A DNA stretch of 18,420 bases from an uncultured Collinsella sp. (GTDB taxonomy: Bacteria; Actinomycetota; Coriobacteriia; Coriobacteriales; Coriobacteriaceae). Made by a program: the position numbers and the translations under genes. The stretch is taken from assembly GCA_900546105.1 (NCBI GenBank), contig URBP01000040.1:1-18420 (forward strand), given 5' to 3'. Under the pieces are notes generated by a model. It worked only from the letters and a program-made list of their open reading frames with translations. It was not told where the DNA came from and did no database searches. Of the stretch, positions 8,621 to 16,069 are shown one piece after another. Positions within the stretch are counted from its first letter, which is position 1, and each line of letters starts with the position of its first letter.

Positions 8621-8956
8621 GGTGCCGACCTCCTTTGCTGGCCATGCGGCCGTTGTCGTGGTGATGGGGGAGTATGCGATGTTACCGCCTTCGATGACGA
8701 TCGCCCGTCCGTTGACCAGCGCGTTTGCCACCTTGCGATGCGCGCGGCTGCAGATTGCCGCCACCGTGGCGCGGGCAATGCCCATCTGCTGTGCGACTGC
8801 CTCTTGGTTAAGGCCTTCCAGGTCGCACAGGCGCAGTACCTCGAGTTCGTCAATCGTCATGTCGATGGCGTCTCCGCTCGCCAGGCCATCGGGGGTAAAA
8901 CCGCGATATTCGGGGATGATCCCAACGCGACGCAGTTTCTCGCGTCTTCCGGCCAT
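8234..8956 (-). CDS. DUF134 HTH-NifX domain fusion protein, putative metal/redox regulator
   Basis: This 240-residue protein has two parts. Residues 1-88 match DUF134 (family N-terminus ...RRVGIIPEYRGF), with a sigma-like helix-turn-helix (LNQEAVAQQMGIARATVAAI) expected to bind DNA. Residues 113-213 match the dinitrogenase iron-molybdenum cofactor biosynthesis fold (NifX/NifB C-terminal type: ATTYDNGNIFMHFGRSEQF, ICGGIGGGAINAL). Residues 220-240 form a tail with 4 Cys and 7 His, probably metal-binding. The ATG at 8956 is chosen because AAGGAG lies 5 bases upstream; the GTG at 8962 overlaps that site. A second strong ribosome site lies inside the gene. A palindrome 14 bp upstream of the start suggests autoregulation. 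Domain calls are family knowledge; the regulatory role is inferred. Confidence 0.85.
   Translation of the reverse strand: MAGRREKLRRVGIIPEYRGFTPDGLASGDAIDMTIDELEVLRLCDLEGLNQEAVAQQMGIARATVAAICSRAHRKVANALVNGRAIVIEGGNIAYSPITTTTAAWPAKEVGTMRVATTYDNGNIFMHFGRSEQFKIYDIQDGEVIDRQVVGTGGTGHGALAGLLANGGVDTLICGGIGGGAINALAQAGITVYAGAQGSCDACVEALIAGTLAQNGEATCSCHSHDHEHTHEHGGFCGCH
8628..8636 (-). promoter_or_regulatory. Strong internal Shine-Dalgarno
   Basis: On the minus strand AAAGGAGGT lies 7 bases before the in-frame ATG at 8620, at the boundary between the DUF134 and NifX-like domains. It is close to the full anti-16S complement, which is unusual in the middle of a coding sequence. Confidence 0.6.
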
Positions 8957-8970
8957 ACGCACTCCTTATC

Positions 8971-8982
8971 TGACATATGTCA
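8971..8982. promoter_or_regulatory. Palindromic operator candidate 1
   Basis: TGACATATGTCA is a perfect 12-bp palindrome lying 14 bp upstream of the DUF134-NifX start codon, near the predicted transcription start. A second copy with one change lies 53 bp away (centre to centre), about five helical turns. The placement fits a repressor that blocks its own promoter. Confidence 0.6.
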
Positions 8983-8987
8983 ACAAT

Positions 8988-9015
8988 AGAATAACGAACG
9001 TGCAGATTTACGCAA
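8988..9015 (-). promoter_or_regulatory. Probable promoter of the DUF134-NifX gene
   Basis: On the minus strand TTGCGT (9010-9015) and TATTCT (8988-8993) are separated by 16 bp. Transcription would start at about 8980, inside operator candidate 1, with operator candidate 2 just upstream of the -35. The match is moderate. Confidence 0.4.
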
Positions 9016-9019
9016 GGGA

Positions 9020-9039
9020 TTTCTGGCATATGTCAGAAA
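9020..9039. promoter_or_regulatory. Palindromic operator candidate 2
   Basis: The core TGGCATATGTCA (9024-9035) differs from operator 1 by one base. It is extended to a 20-bp palindrome by TTTC and GAAA flanks, with a single mismatched pair. It lies between the two divergent genes, upstream of both predicted promoters. Confidence 0.55.
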
Positions 9040-9082
9040 ACGAGGGCTTATGTTTGGGCTGTGGGGCCGCGTGCGCCTGGGC

Positions 9083-9088
9083 TACAAT
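9083..9088 (+). promoter_or_regulatory. Possible -10 element of thyA
   Basis: TACAAT lies 35 bp before the thyA start codon, in the context GGGCTACAATG. No good -35 is seen at 16-18 bp upstream, so the promoter is weak, activator-dependent or misidentified. Confidence 0.35.
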
Positions 9089-9122
9089 GAATCTCGCTTA
9101 TAGGCGACTGACAGGAGGGTCA

Positions 9123-9971
9123 ATGAGCAAGGCTGATCAACAGTTTGTAACCATGTGCCGCGATATTCTGGACCATGGCACCACCACCGAGGGCCAAAAG
9201 GTCCGTCCGGTGTGGGAGGACGGCACCCCTGCCTATACCATTAAAAACTTTGGTGTCACGGCACGCTACGACCTGCGCGAGGAGTTTCCGGCGCTTACCC
9301 TGCGTCGTACGGCCCTCAAATCTGCCATGGATGAGATCCTATGGATCTATCAAAAGAAGTCCAATAACGTGCATGACCTCAACAGCCATATTTGGGATGA
9401 GTGGGCCGACGAGACCGGTTCCATCGGCAAGGCCTACGGGTATCAGATTGGGCAGAAGAGCCATTATGCCGAGGGCGATTTCGACCAGATGGACCGCGTT
9501 CTGTACGACCTTAAGAACACGCCGTACAGCCGCCGCATTATGACGAATACCTATGTGTTTAGCGACCTGTCCGAGATGCACCTGTATCCGTGCGCCTACA
9601 GCGTGACGTATAACGTGACGCAGCGCCCGCAGGATGACAAACCGACGCTCAACATGATTCTCAACCAGCGCAGCCAGGACATTTTGGCCGCGAACAACTG
9701 GAATGTGTGCCAGTACGCCATCTTGCTGATGATGGTCGCGCAATCGGTCGATATGATTCCCGGCGAGCTGCTGCATGTGATCGCCGATGCCCACATTTAC
9801 GACCGTCATGTCGATATCGTCCGCGAGCTTATCGAGCGTCCGCAGTTTGCCGCGCCTAAGGTAACGCTTAACCCCGATGTACATGACTTCTATGCGTTTA
9901 CGACCGAGGATCTGATCGTCGAGGGCTATGAGCACGGCCCGCAGGTCAAGAACATCCCCATTGCGGTGTAG
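9123..9971 (+). CDS. thyA: Thymidylate synthase
   Basis: Makes dTMP from dUMP using 5,10-methylene-tetrahydrofolate, releasing dihydrofolate that the next gene's product recycles. The protein has 282 residues. The catalytic cysteine is C157 in LYPCAY; nearby QRSQD (R183) binds phosphate and NNWNVCQYA carries the nucleotide-binding Asn. The usual His after the catalytic Cys is Ala here. As recalled, this resembles the divergent Bacillus subtilis ThyA branch (PCVY) rather than an inactivated enzyme, and KSNNVHDLN agrees with that branch. The ATG at 9123 has AGGAGG just upstream (4-base gap); longer in-frame extensions run into the divergent promoter region and are rejected. Confidence 0.95.
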   Translation: MSKADQQFVTMCRDILDHGTTTEGQKVRPVWEDGTPAYTIKNFGVTARYDLREEFPALTLRRTALKSAMDEILWIYQKKSNNVHDLNSHIWDEWADETGSIGKAYGYQIGQKSHYAEGDFDQMDRVLYDLKNTPYSRRIMTNTYVFSDLSEMHLYPCAYSVTYNVTQRPQDDKPTLNMILNQRSQDILAANNWNVCQYAILLMMVAQSVDMIPGELLHVIADAHIYDRHVDIVRELIERPQFAAPKVTLNPDVHDFYAFTTEDLIVEGYEHGPQVKNIPIAV

Positions 9972-9980
9972 GTGACGCGC

Positions 9981-10499
9981 ATGACGTGTAAGCTTTCCGC
10001 CATTGTCGCCGTGTGTGACGATTGGGGCATTGGGTGCGAGGGTGACATGGTCGTGTCTAATCGCGCCGACATGCGTCATTTTGTGGCGCGCACCAAAGGC
10101 TGCCCGGTCATTATGGGACGCAAGACGCTGCTGAGTTTTCCCGGCGGGCGTCCGCTCAAGAACCGTCGTAATATCGTGCTCACGCGCGATGAGGACTATG
10201 CTGCCGAGGGCGTCGACGTGGTGCATAGCGTCGACGAAGCGCTCACCGCGGTAGCCGATGAGCCCGTTGCGTGGGTGATCGGTGGCGGTGAGGTGTATCG
10301 GCAGTTTTTGCCGCATTGCGCCGAGGCCGAGGTCACGCATAACCACTGCGTCCATCCCGTGGACACGTACTTTCCCGACTTGGACGCCGATCCCGCGTGG
10401 GAAGTTGCGCGGCGCGAAGGGGTTGCCACGATTGCCGCGGGCGAGGGTGACGAAGGCCTCGATTATGAGTTCGTGACGTATCGTCGCGTTGAGGCGTAA
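9981..10499 (+). CDS. folA: Dihydrofolate reductase
   Basis: Reduces dihydrofolate to tetrahydrofolate with NADPH, closing the cycle opened by ThyA; it is the trimethoprim target. Its 172 residues include the active-site acid D30 (NRADMRHF), the cofactor blocks VIMGRKTL (43-50) and FPGGRPL, and the loop VIGGGEVYRQFLP (99-111). The conserved active-site Trp of E. coli DHFR is replaced (GDMVVS), a form known from Clostridia-type enzymes. The ATG at 9981 is chosen because AGGTGA lies 5 bases upstream; the in-frame GTG at 9972, directly after the thyA stop, lacks a good site. It sits 9 bp after thyA, a common pair. Confidence 0.94.
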   Translation: MTCKLSAIVAVCDDWGIGCEGDMVVSNRADMRHFVARTKGCPVIMGRKTLLSFPGGRPLKNRRNIVLTRDEDYAAEGVDVVHSVDEALTAVADEPVAWVIGGGEVYRQFLPHCAEAEVTHNHCVHPVDTYFPDLDADPAWEVARREGVATIAAGEGDEGLDYEFVTYRRVEA

Positions 10500-10539
10500 A
10501 TCTCCTATTTGCCCACGGTATTATCGGGTTGGAATGATT

Positions 10540-10568
10540 GAGGGGCGGCGCTTGGCGTCGCCTCGTTT
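10540..10568 (+). terminator. Possible terminator after folA
   Basis: GAGG (10540-10543) and CGGCGC (10546-10551) pair with GCGTCG and CCTC (10555-10564), with a GG bulge and a 3-base loop, followed by GTTT. The T run is short, so the call is tentative. Confidence 0.4.
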
Positions 10569-10608
10569 GATATAGATGCTGCTGTAAGAAGGGTGCGGGC
10601 TGGCTGCT

Positions 10609-11523
10609 ATGACTGATGCCGTTGAGGTGCTGCGAATCGATTCGCTCGAGGACGAGCGGCTTGATGCCTACGTGCGACTGACCGAGCGTGAGCTGCGCTG
10701 CGTGCTGGAGCCGCAGAAGGGCATCTTTATCGCCGAGAGTGCCAAGGTCATCGAGCGTGCGGTGCGTGCCGGATACGAGCCGGTGAGCTTTCTTTTGGGT
10801 GAACGCTGGCTCGACCAGATGATGCCGCTGTTTGAGCGCTTGGTTGTGCGCGAGGGAGCGGGTCCGGTCCCGGTGTTCGTGGCCTCGATGGAGCTCATGG
10901 AGCAGTTGACGGGCTTTAACGTGACGCGCGGTGCGCTCGCGGCGTTTCGTCGCCCGCGTCAGATTCCGGTCGATGAGTTCTTGGGTGGCGTTGTCGAGGC
11001 GGCGGGGGAGCGCCCTGTGCGCGTGTGCGTGCTCGAGGGCATTGTCGACCACACGAACGTGGGCGCGATTTTCCGCTCGGCTGCCGCGCTCAATGTCGAC
11101 GGCATTCTGGTGAGCCCTACGTGCTGCGACCCGCTGTATCGTCGCTCGGCCCGCGTGAGCATGGGCACCGTGTTTCAAGTGCCGTGGACGCGTATTGGCA
11201 GTGAGGCTCGCGTGTGGCCACATGATGGCCTGGCCGCGCTTCATGATGCCGGTTTTTCGTGTGCCGCTATGGCGTTGACGGATGATTCCGTTTCGCTGGA
11301 CGATCCTGTGCTGCAGAAGATTGATCGCTTGGCGATTTTTATGGGTACCGAGGGTGCCGGCTTGGGCGCCAAGACCATTGCCGGCTGCGACCGCGCCGTG
11401 CGTATTCCGATGGCGCATGGGGTCGATTCGCTCAACGTGGCCGCGGCAAGTGCTGTTGCCTTTTGGCAGCTGTGTCCGCATGTGAGCAACGAGTACCACT
11501 ACCAGCCGGGGCTGTATCACTAG
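10609..11523 (+). CDS. SpoU/TrmH-family RNA 2'-O-methyltransferase
   Basis: Predicted to methylate a ribose in rRNA or tRNA using S-adenosylmethionine. Of 304 residues, the first 100 or so form an L30e-like substrate-binding region. The SPOUT knot follows, with motif 1 NVGAIFRSAAALN (150-162), motif 2 RVSMGTVFQVPW (182-193) and motif 3 GTEGAGLG (246-253) plus IPMAHGVDSLNVAAA (266-280), which bind the methyl donor. The exact target base cannot be read from sequence. The ribosome site is poor: AAGAAGGG ends 15 bases before the ATG, so the start is less certain than most. A possible extended -10 (TGATATAGA, 10568-10576) lies upstream. Confidence 0.88.
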   Translation: MTDAVEVLRIDSLEDERLDAYVRLTERELRCVLEPQKGIFIAESAKVIERAVRAGYEPVSFLLGERWLDQMMPLFERLVVREGAGPVPVFVASMELMEQLTGFNVTRGALAAFRRPRQIPVDEFLGGVVEAAGERPVRVCVLEGIVDHTNVGAIFRSAAALNVDGILVSPTCCDPLYRRSARVSMGTVFQVPWTRIGSEARVWPHDGLAALHDAGFSCAAMALTDDSVSLDDPVLQKIDRLAIFMGTEGAGLGAKTIAGCDRAVRIPMAHGVDSLNVAAASAVAFWQLCPHVSNEYHYQPGLYH

Positions 11524-11648
11524 GCAGATATTTCGCACCGGGCTCTGATTCGGGGTGTATCGGCCGATCCCGGTCGGTGCTAAGCTGGTATTGGCTTTGG
11601 TCTTAAATTGCCGTTTTATTGTTTGACGTACGCTGGTGGGGAGGGCGT

Positions 11649-12998
11649 GTGGCTAAGAAATCTACGGCTATCGATGTGACGCAGGGTGTCATTTGGCAGC
11701 AGCTGCTTTCGCTGTGCGTCCCTATCTTCTTTAGCTCGTTTTTTCAGCAGGCTTACACGCTTATCGGCACCTATATCGTCGGTCAGTTTGGCGGCAAGCT
11801 TGCGCTTGGCGGCATTCAAGCCACGATGGTGCTCACCGAGCTCTGCATTGGTTTTTGCGTTGGCGTTGGCGCCGGTTGTGCCGTTATCACGGGTCAGTTT
11901 TTTGGCCAGCACGATAGCGAGCGTCTGAGCCGTTCGGTCCATACAGCCATGACGCTTGCTTTGGTGGGCGGCATCGTCGTTTCCATTCTTGGCATGGTTT
12001 TTGTCGAGCCCATGCTGGTGTTGATGAATACGCCGCACGAGCTACTTGCCGAGGGCGTTGCCTATGCTCGCTGTTATTTTGCCGCGATGGTTGCGGCACT
12101 GCTGCTTAATATGGGAACCGCACTGCTGCGTGCCGTGGGGGATACGCGCGGTCCCGCTGTGATCATTGCCTCTGGCTGCCTTGTTAACGTGGTGCTGGAT
12201 ATCATCTTTGTTGCTGTGTTGCATATGGAGGCGCTGGGCTGCGGCATCGCGGTAGCGCTGACCATTTGCTCCAATGCAACGATGATCGTGTTGCGCATGA
12301 TGCGCGCTCCGGGTGCATGGCGTCTTTCGCTGTCTAAGCTCGGCATCGATCGCGGTATTTGTAAGAGTATGATCTCGTGCGGTCTGCCACTCGGTTTTCA
12401 ATCGGCTGCCTATTCGATCTCGAACGTGCTGATCCAGATGTCGGTCAACTCGTTTGGTGCCGATGTCACCACGGCATGGGGTCTATCTGGGCGCCTGGAT
12501 GGCATTATCTGGATGGTGACCGAGGCGCTCGGCGTATCGATCACTACGTTCTCGGCGCAGAACTTTGGCGCGCGTAATTACGAGCGCATGCGCAAGGGCT
12601 ACCACACGTCGCTCGTGCTTTCGTTTGCGCTGATCGGTGGCCTCTCTGCCGTGCTGATGGTGTTCTCGGGCCCGTTGTCGCGTCTGTTTGTCGACGATGC
12701 TTCGATTTCGGCGTACACCACGACGATTCTTCATTTCATCGCGCCGTTCTACGCGATCTTCTCGATTATCGAAAATGCGTCGGGCTCCATTCGCGGCGCC
12801 GGCGTGAGCTTGCAGCCCATGCTGCTCACGATTTTTGGCACCGTCGTGCTCAGGGTGATCTGGGTGTTTGCGATTATGCCGTTCGATCCGTCGCTTGAGC
12901 ACCTGCTGCTGGTTTACCCCGTAACCTGGCTCATCACGGCCACGATGTTTACCATCTACCACCACAGCGGCAACTGGCTCGGCCGCGCCACCGCCTAA
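11649..12998 (+). CDS. MATE-family efflux transporter
   Basis: Inner-membrane exporter of the multidrug and toxin extrusion family, probably driven by Na+ or H+. The protein has 449 residues and about 12 hydrophobic helices in two homologous halves. The first half opens with VIWQQLLSLCVPIFFSSFFQQAY... and GTYIVGQFGG; the second contains MVTEALGVSITTFSAQNFGA and ASGSIRGAGVS, all typical MATE blocks. The GTG at 11649 is chosen because GGGGAGGG lies just upstream; the TTG at 11619 lacks a site. The substrate cannot be predicted. It is convergent with the cobalamin adenosyltransferase gene, and a shared hairpin covers both stop codons. Confidence 0.92.
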   Translation: MAKKSTAIDVTQGVIWQQLLSLCVPIFFSSFFQQAYTLIGTYIVGQFGGKLALGGIQATMVLTELCIGFCVGVGAGCAVITGQFFGQHDSERLSRSVHTAMTLALVGGIVVSILGMVFVEPMLVLMNTPHELLAEGVAYARCYFAAMVAALLLNMGTALLRAVGDTRGPAVIIASGCLVNVVLDIIFVAVLHMEALGCGIAVALTICSNATMIVLRMMRAPGAWRLSLSKLGIDRGICKSMISCGLPLGFQSAAYSISNVLIQMSVNSFGADVTTAWGLSGRLDGIIWMVTEALGVSITTFSAQNFGARNYERMRKGYHTSLVLSFALIGGLSAVLMVFSGPLSRLFVDDASISAYTTTILHFIAPFYAIFSIIENASGSIRGAGVSLQPMLLTIFGTVVLRVIWVFAIMPFDPSLEHLLLVYPVTWLITATMFTIYHHSGNWLGRATA

Positions 12999-13031
12999 TG
13001 ATCCGTTTTCCTCCGTCCCCTTCGGATCATT
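12997..13031. terminator. Bidirectional terminator hairpin shared by the MATE and cobO genes
   Basis: AATGATCCG (12997-13005) pairs perfectly with CGGATCATT (13023-13031) around a 17-base pyrimidine-rich loop. The left arm includes the last two bases of the MATE stop codon, and the right arm includes the first plus-strand base of the cobO stop. It is the only structure between the convergent genes. The T runs are weak. Confidence 0.55.
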
Positions 13032-13516
13032 TAGTATTCGATGCCTTGGCGGGCTAGGAGGCCTTCGTCGAAGTAGTGTTTGACGGGGCGCATTTCGGTA
13101 ACTAGGTCGGCAAGGTCGGCGAGGGGCAGCAGGCCGCGGCCGGTGAGCACGAGCTCCGTGGTGGTTGGTTTCATCGCGATCAACGCTTCGACATCTTCGC
13201 GCGTCACAAAGCCCCGTCGCATGGCCTCGCCGAGTTCATCCAAAATCAGAACGTCGACCTGTGATATCTGCTCGCGCGCCAGCTCCATGATCTGTGCAGC
13301 GCAGGCTTCGGGTGTGTCGCGGTTGGCTTGTACGATGCGTAGCCCCAATCGAGGAGCTGCGTCATGTTCGGCGCAGTGCAGCTTCTTGGCAAACTGAAGC
13401 ATGAGTACGTTAAGTCCATAGCCCGTGGCGCGCAGCGCGAGCCCCAGCGCAGCCGTCGTCTTGCCCTTGCCGTCGCCCGTATAGATTTGAACCTTGCCGA
13501 CTCCCAGTGATGCCAT
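13031..13516 (-). CDS. cobO: Cob(I)alamin adenosyltransferase, CobO/BtuR type
   Basis: Transfers the adenosyl group of ATP to the cobalt of corrinoids, giving adenosylcobalamin. Its 161 residues are slightly short for the family but include all main blocks: P-loop GDGKGKTT (14-21), LMLQFAK, VLILDELGEA, LVLTGRGLL and the C-terminal ADLVTEMRPVKHYFDEGL.ARQGIE. The ATG at 13516 has AAAGGA 5 bases upstream. No other cobalamin genes are nearby, so it may serve corrinoid salvage. It is divergent from ftsH and convergent with the MATE gene. Confidence 0.9.
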   Translation of the reverse strand: MASLGVGKVQIYTGDGKGKTTAALGLALRATGYGLNVLMLQFAKKLHCAEHDAAPRLGLRIVQANRDTPEACAAQIMELAREQISQVDVLILDELGEAMRRGFVTREDVEALIAMKPTTTELVLTGRGLLPLADLADLVTEMRPVKHYFDEGLLARQGIEY

Positions 13517-13563
13517 CTCTGTCCTTTCGTGCCCGGCGTCGGTTTATCGCCGTCCGGGTTGGG

Positions 13564-13569
13564 TATTCT
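13564..13569 (+). promoter_or_regulatory. Possible -10 element of ftsH
   Basis: TATTCT, preceded by GTTGGG, lies about 40 bp before the likely ftsH start, in the gap to divergent cobO. The -35 is unclear. The same hexamer is the proposed -10 of the DUF134-NifX gene. Confidence 0.3.
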
Positions 13570-13608
13570 AGAAAACATTATCAACCCCAGTAGATGGAGT
13601 TCAAGCAG

Positions 13609-15501
13609 ATGGAGATGGATGACAATAAACGTAGACGGAATATGATCCTCTACGTGCTCATCGCCTTCGTCGTCTACCTCGTGCTCTCGACCGTTCTGTT
13701 CCCCAACATCGGTCACACGCAGCAGATTACGAAGACCGATTATTCGACGTTTGTCAAAGCGCTCGATAAGAAGAGCGTCGACAAGGTCGAGTACAACACG
13801 GACGATTACACGATTTATTACACCAAGAAGGGCGAGGACGAGAATATCGCCTACAAGACGACCGGTGTGCCGAATGACGCGGGCTTTACCGATCGCGTGC
13901 TTGAGTCCGGTGCTTCGCTTGAGTCGGTCGTTCCCGATAAGAACTCGGGCCTGATGACCTACTACCTGCTCACCCTCATTCTTCCCATGGTGATTTTCTT
14001 CCTGATTGGCTGGTGGCTCAACCGCCGCATGAAGAAGGCCATGGGTGATGACGGTCCGTCGATGAACTTTGGCGGCGGTGGTTTTGGCGGCGGTGGACTG
14101 GGCAAGTCCGGCGCGCGCGTGATCGCCTCCAAGGACGTGGGCGTGACCTTTAAGGATGTCGCCGGCCAGGAAGAGGCCAAGGAGTCCCTCAAGGAGGTCG
14201 TCGACTTTCTGGAGAAGCCGCAGCGCTACGAGGAGATCGGCGCCAAACTGCCACGCGGCGCTCTCCTTGTCGGCCCTCCGGGTACCGGTAAAACCCTGCT
14301 CGCCAAGGCTGTGGCCGGCGAGGCGGGCGTGCCGTTCTTTAGTATTTCTGGTTCTGAGTTTGTTGAGATGTTTGTCGGCCGCGGCGCCGCTAAGGTTCGC
14401 GACCTGTTTAAGCAGGCCAAGGAAAAGGCCCCGTGCATCGTCTTTATCGACGAGATCGATACCATCGGTAAGAAGCGCGATGGCGGCGGCTTTAGTGGCA
14501 ACGACGAGCGCGAGCAGACGCTCAATCAGCTGCTGACCGAGATGGATGGATTCGATAACCACAAGGGTATCGTCGTCCTCGCTGCGACCAACCGTCCCGA
14601 CAGCCTCGATCCGGCGCTGCTGCGCCCTGGTCGTTTTGACCGCCGCATCCCCGTCGAGTTGCCTGATCTGACCGGACGTAAGAACATCCTCGAGCTCCAC
14701 GCCAAGAGTGTGAAGACCGAGCCGCCGATCGATCTGACCGCGATTGCCCGCGCCACGCCCGGTGCCTCGGGCGCCGACCTGGCCAATATCATCAACGAGG
14801 GCGCCCTGCGCGCCGTTCGCGAGGGTCGCAAGCGTGCAACCCAGGACGACTTCGAGGAGTCGGTGGAGGTCGTCATTGCCGGCCAACAGCGTAAGTCCAC
14901 GGTGCTTTCTGACCACGAGAAGCAGGTCGTTTCCTACCACGAGATCGGCCATGCTATCGTCGCTGCCCGCCAAAAGGGTTCCGCGCCGGTCACCAAGATC
15001 ACCATCGTGCCGCGCACGAGTGGCGCTCTGGGCTACACCATGCAGGTCGAGGAGGACGAACGCTTCCTGACGACGCGCCGGGAGGTCTTGGACAAGCTCG
15101 CCGTCTACTGCGGTGGCCGCGCGGCCGAGGAGCTCATCTTTGGCGAGATGACGACCGGCGCCGCCAACGATATCGAGCAGGCCACCAAGCTCGCCCGCAA
15201 CATGGTGACGCGCTTTGGTATGTCCGACGAGTTTGGCATGATGGCGCTCGGTACCGTGCAGAACGCGTACCTCAACCAGGATACGTCGCTCACCTGCGCT
15301 CCCGGTACGGCCGAGCGCGTGGACGCGATTGTCGCTAAGCTGATCGAGGACGCGCACGATCGCGCCCTGCAGATCCTCAAGGAGAACAAGTTCAAGCTCC
15401 ATGAGCTGGCTCGTTATCTGTACAAGAAGGAGACGATCACGGGCGAGGAGTTCATGAACCTCCTCACGCGCGAGAATCCGTTGATGCCAAAGCAGCAGTA
15501 A
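13609..15501 (+). CDS. ftsH: ATP-dependent zinc metalloprotease FtsH
   Basis: Membrane-anchored AAA+ protease that degrades damaged or unassembled membrane proteins and selected regulators, working as a hexamer. From the ATG at 13609 it has 630 residues: helix 1 (about 12-30), an extracytoplasmic domain, helix 2 (about 113-134), a Gly-rich linker, then the AAA domain with Walker A GPPGTGKT (222-229), pore motif EMFVG, Walker B IVFIDEID and arginine-finger region LLRPGRFDRR. The protease part has zinc site HEIGH (444-448) and third ligand D521 (AANDIEQAT). TGGAG lies 9 bases before the ATG at 13609; the in-frame ATG at 13594 has no site and would add five residues. A 16-bp stem hairpin follows. 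Confidence 0.95.
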   Translation: MEMDDNKRRRNMILYVLIAFVVYLVLSTVLFPNIGHTQQITKTDYSTFVKALDKKSVDKVEYNTDDYTIYYTKKGEDENIAYKTTGVPNDAGFTDRVLESGASLESVVPDKNSGLMTYYLLTLILPMVIFFLIGWWLNRRMKKAMGDDGPSMNFGGGGFGGGGLGKSGARVIASKDVGVTFKDVAGQEEAKESLKEVVDFLEKPQRYEEIGAKLPRGALLVGPPGTGKTLLAKAVAGEAGVPFFSISGSEFVEMFVGRGAAKVRDLFKQAKEKAPCIVFIDEIDTIGKKRDGGGFSGNDEREQTLNQLLTEMDGFDNHKGIVVLAATNRPDSLDPALLRPGRFDRRIPVELPDLTGRKNILELHAKSVKTEPPIDLTAIARATPGASGADLANIINEGALRAVREGRKRATQDDFEESVEVVIAGQQRKSTVLSDHEKQVVSYHEIGHAIVAARQKGSAPVTKITIVPRTSGALGYTMQVEEDERFLTTRREVLDKLAVYCGGRAAEELIFGEMTTGAANDIEQATKLARNMVTRFGMSDEFGMMALGTVQNAYLNQDTSLTCAPGTAERVDAIVAKLIEDAHDRALQILKENKFKLHELARYLYKKETITGEEFMNLLTRENPLMPKQQ

Positions 15502-15519
15502 TACTAGTTGCGCAGTGTC

Positions 15520-15559
15520 AATCGCCCCATTTGAGTGTCCATCTCAAATGGGGCGATTT
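15520..15559 (+). terminator. Terminator hairpin between ftsH and the DUF523 gene
   Basis: A perfect 16-bp stem (15520-15535 with 15543-15558) with a 7-base loop. The tail has only ATTT before GCG, so termination may be incomplete. It ends 5 bases before the purine-rich ribosome site of the next gene, leaving no room for a promoter between. Confidence 0.65.
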
Positions 15560-15577
15560 GCGTGGGGAGAGTTGTAT

Positions 15578-16069
15578 ATGAAGATCGTGGTGAGCGCCTG
15601 CTTGATGGGCGAGAGCTGCAAGTATAACGGGCTCGACAACTACCATCGCGAGCTAGTCGAGGCTTGCGAGCGCACGGGGACCGAGGTCCTGTTGGTATGC
15701 CCCGAGGTTTTTGGTGGCTTACCCACGCCGCGCAAGCCATCCGAGATTGTGAGCGGCGAGGTCCGTACCCGCGAGGGCGCCTCGGTCGATCGCGAGTTTC
15801 GCCTGGGCGCAGAGCGCGCGCTCGATATGTGCGAGCTGGCGGGCGGGCCGGAAGATATCGCCGCGTGCATTCTTCAAGATCGTAGCCCCTCGTGCGGTGC
15901 GGGTCGCATCTACGACGGAACGTTCAGCGGCAAACTCACAACGGGCAACGGTGTCTTCGTCGAGCTTCTGCTCCGCCACGGCTACCGTGTGATTCCGGCT
16001 AGCGAGTTCGATCCCAGCATGCTGGAACATTGTCCACAGCACTCGAACCCAACACTTCCTCACGGGTGA
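15578..16069 (+). CDS. DUF523 family protein
   Basis: A 163-residue protein of uncharacterised family DUF523 (YbbK-like). The family's conserved cysteines are visible at C8 and C14 (SACLMGESCKYNG), C41 (VCPEVFGGL) and C106 in the hallmark RSPSCG, followed by IYDGTFSGKLTTGNGV. The ATG at 15578 has GGGGAGA about 7 bases upstream; a longer reading frame from 15515 crosses a terminator hairpin and is rejected. The family normally ends soon after the ...GYRVIPASEFDP segment. Here the last dozen or so residues are read through what looks like an antisense recombinase remnant, so the natural C-terminus may have been replaced. Its molecular function is unknown. Confidence 0.88.
   Translation: MKIVVSACLMGESCKYNGLDNYHRELVEACERTGTEVLLVCPEVFGGLPTPRKPSEIVSGEVRTREGASVDREFRLGAERALDMCELAGGPEDIAACILQDRSPSCGAGRIYDGTFSGKLTTGNGVFVELLLRHGYRVIPASEFDPSMLEHCPQHSNPTLPHG

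Noticed and set aside
8129..8989. A 286-codon plus-strand frame opposite the DUF134-NifX gene
   Set aside because: The minus strand encodes clear domains with a good start; this frame has none and begins inside the ffh terminator region.
8553..9122. An in-frame upstream extension of thyA
   Set aside because: It would run through the divergent promoter region and antisense to the DUF134-NifX gene; the ATG at 9123 has its own AGGAGG and gives the family N-terminus.
9278..9600. ThyA as an inactive enzyme because the residue after the catalytic Cys is not His
   Set aside because: The Bacillus subtilis ThyA branch also lacks that His (PCVY), and the remaining active-site blocks are intact.
13246..15402. 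A 718-codon open frame on the minus strand across ftsH and cobO
   Set aside because: It mirrors ftsH codons in GC-rich DNA, has low-complexity composition and no recognisable domain, while the + strand gives a complete FtsH.
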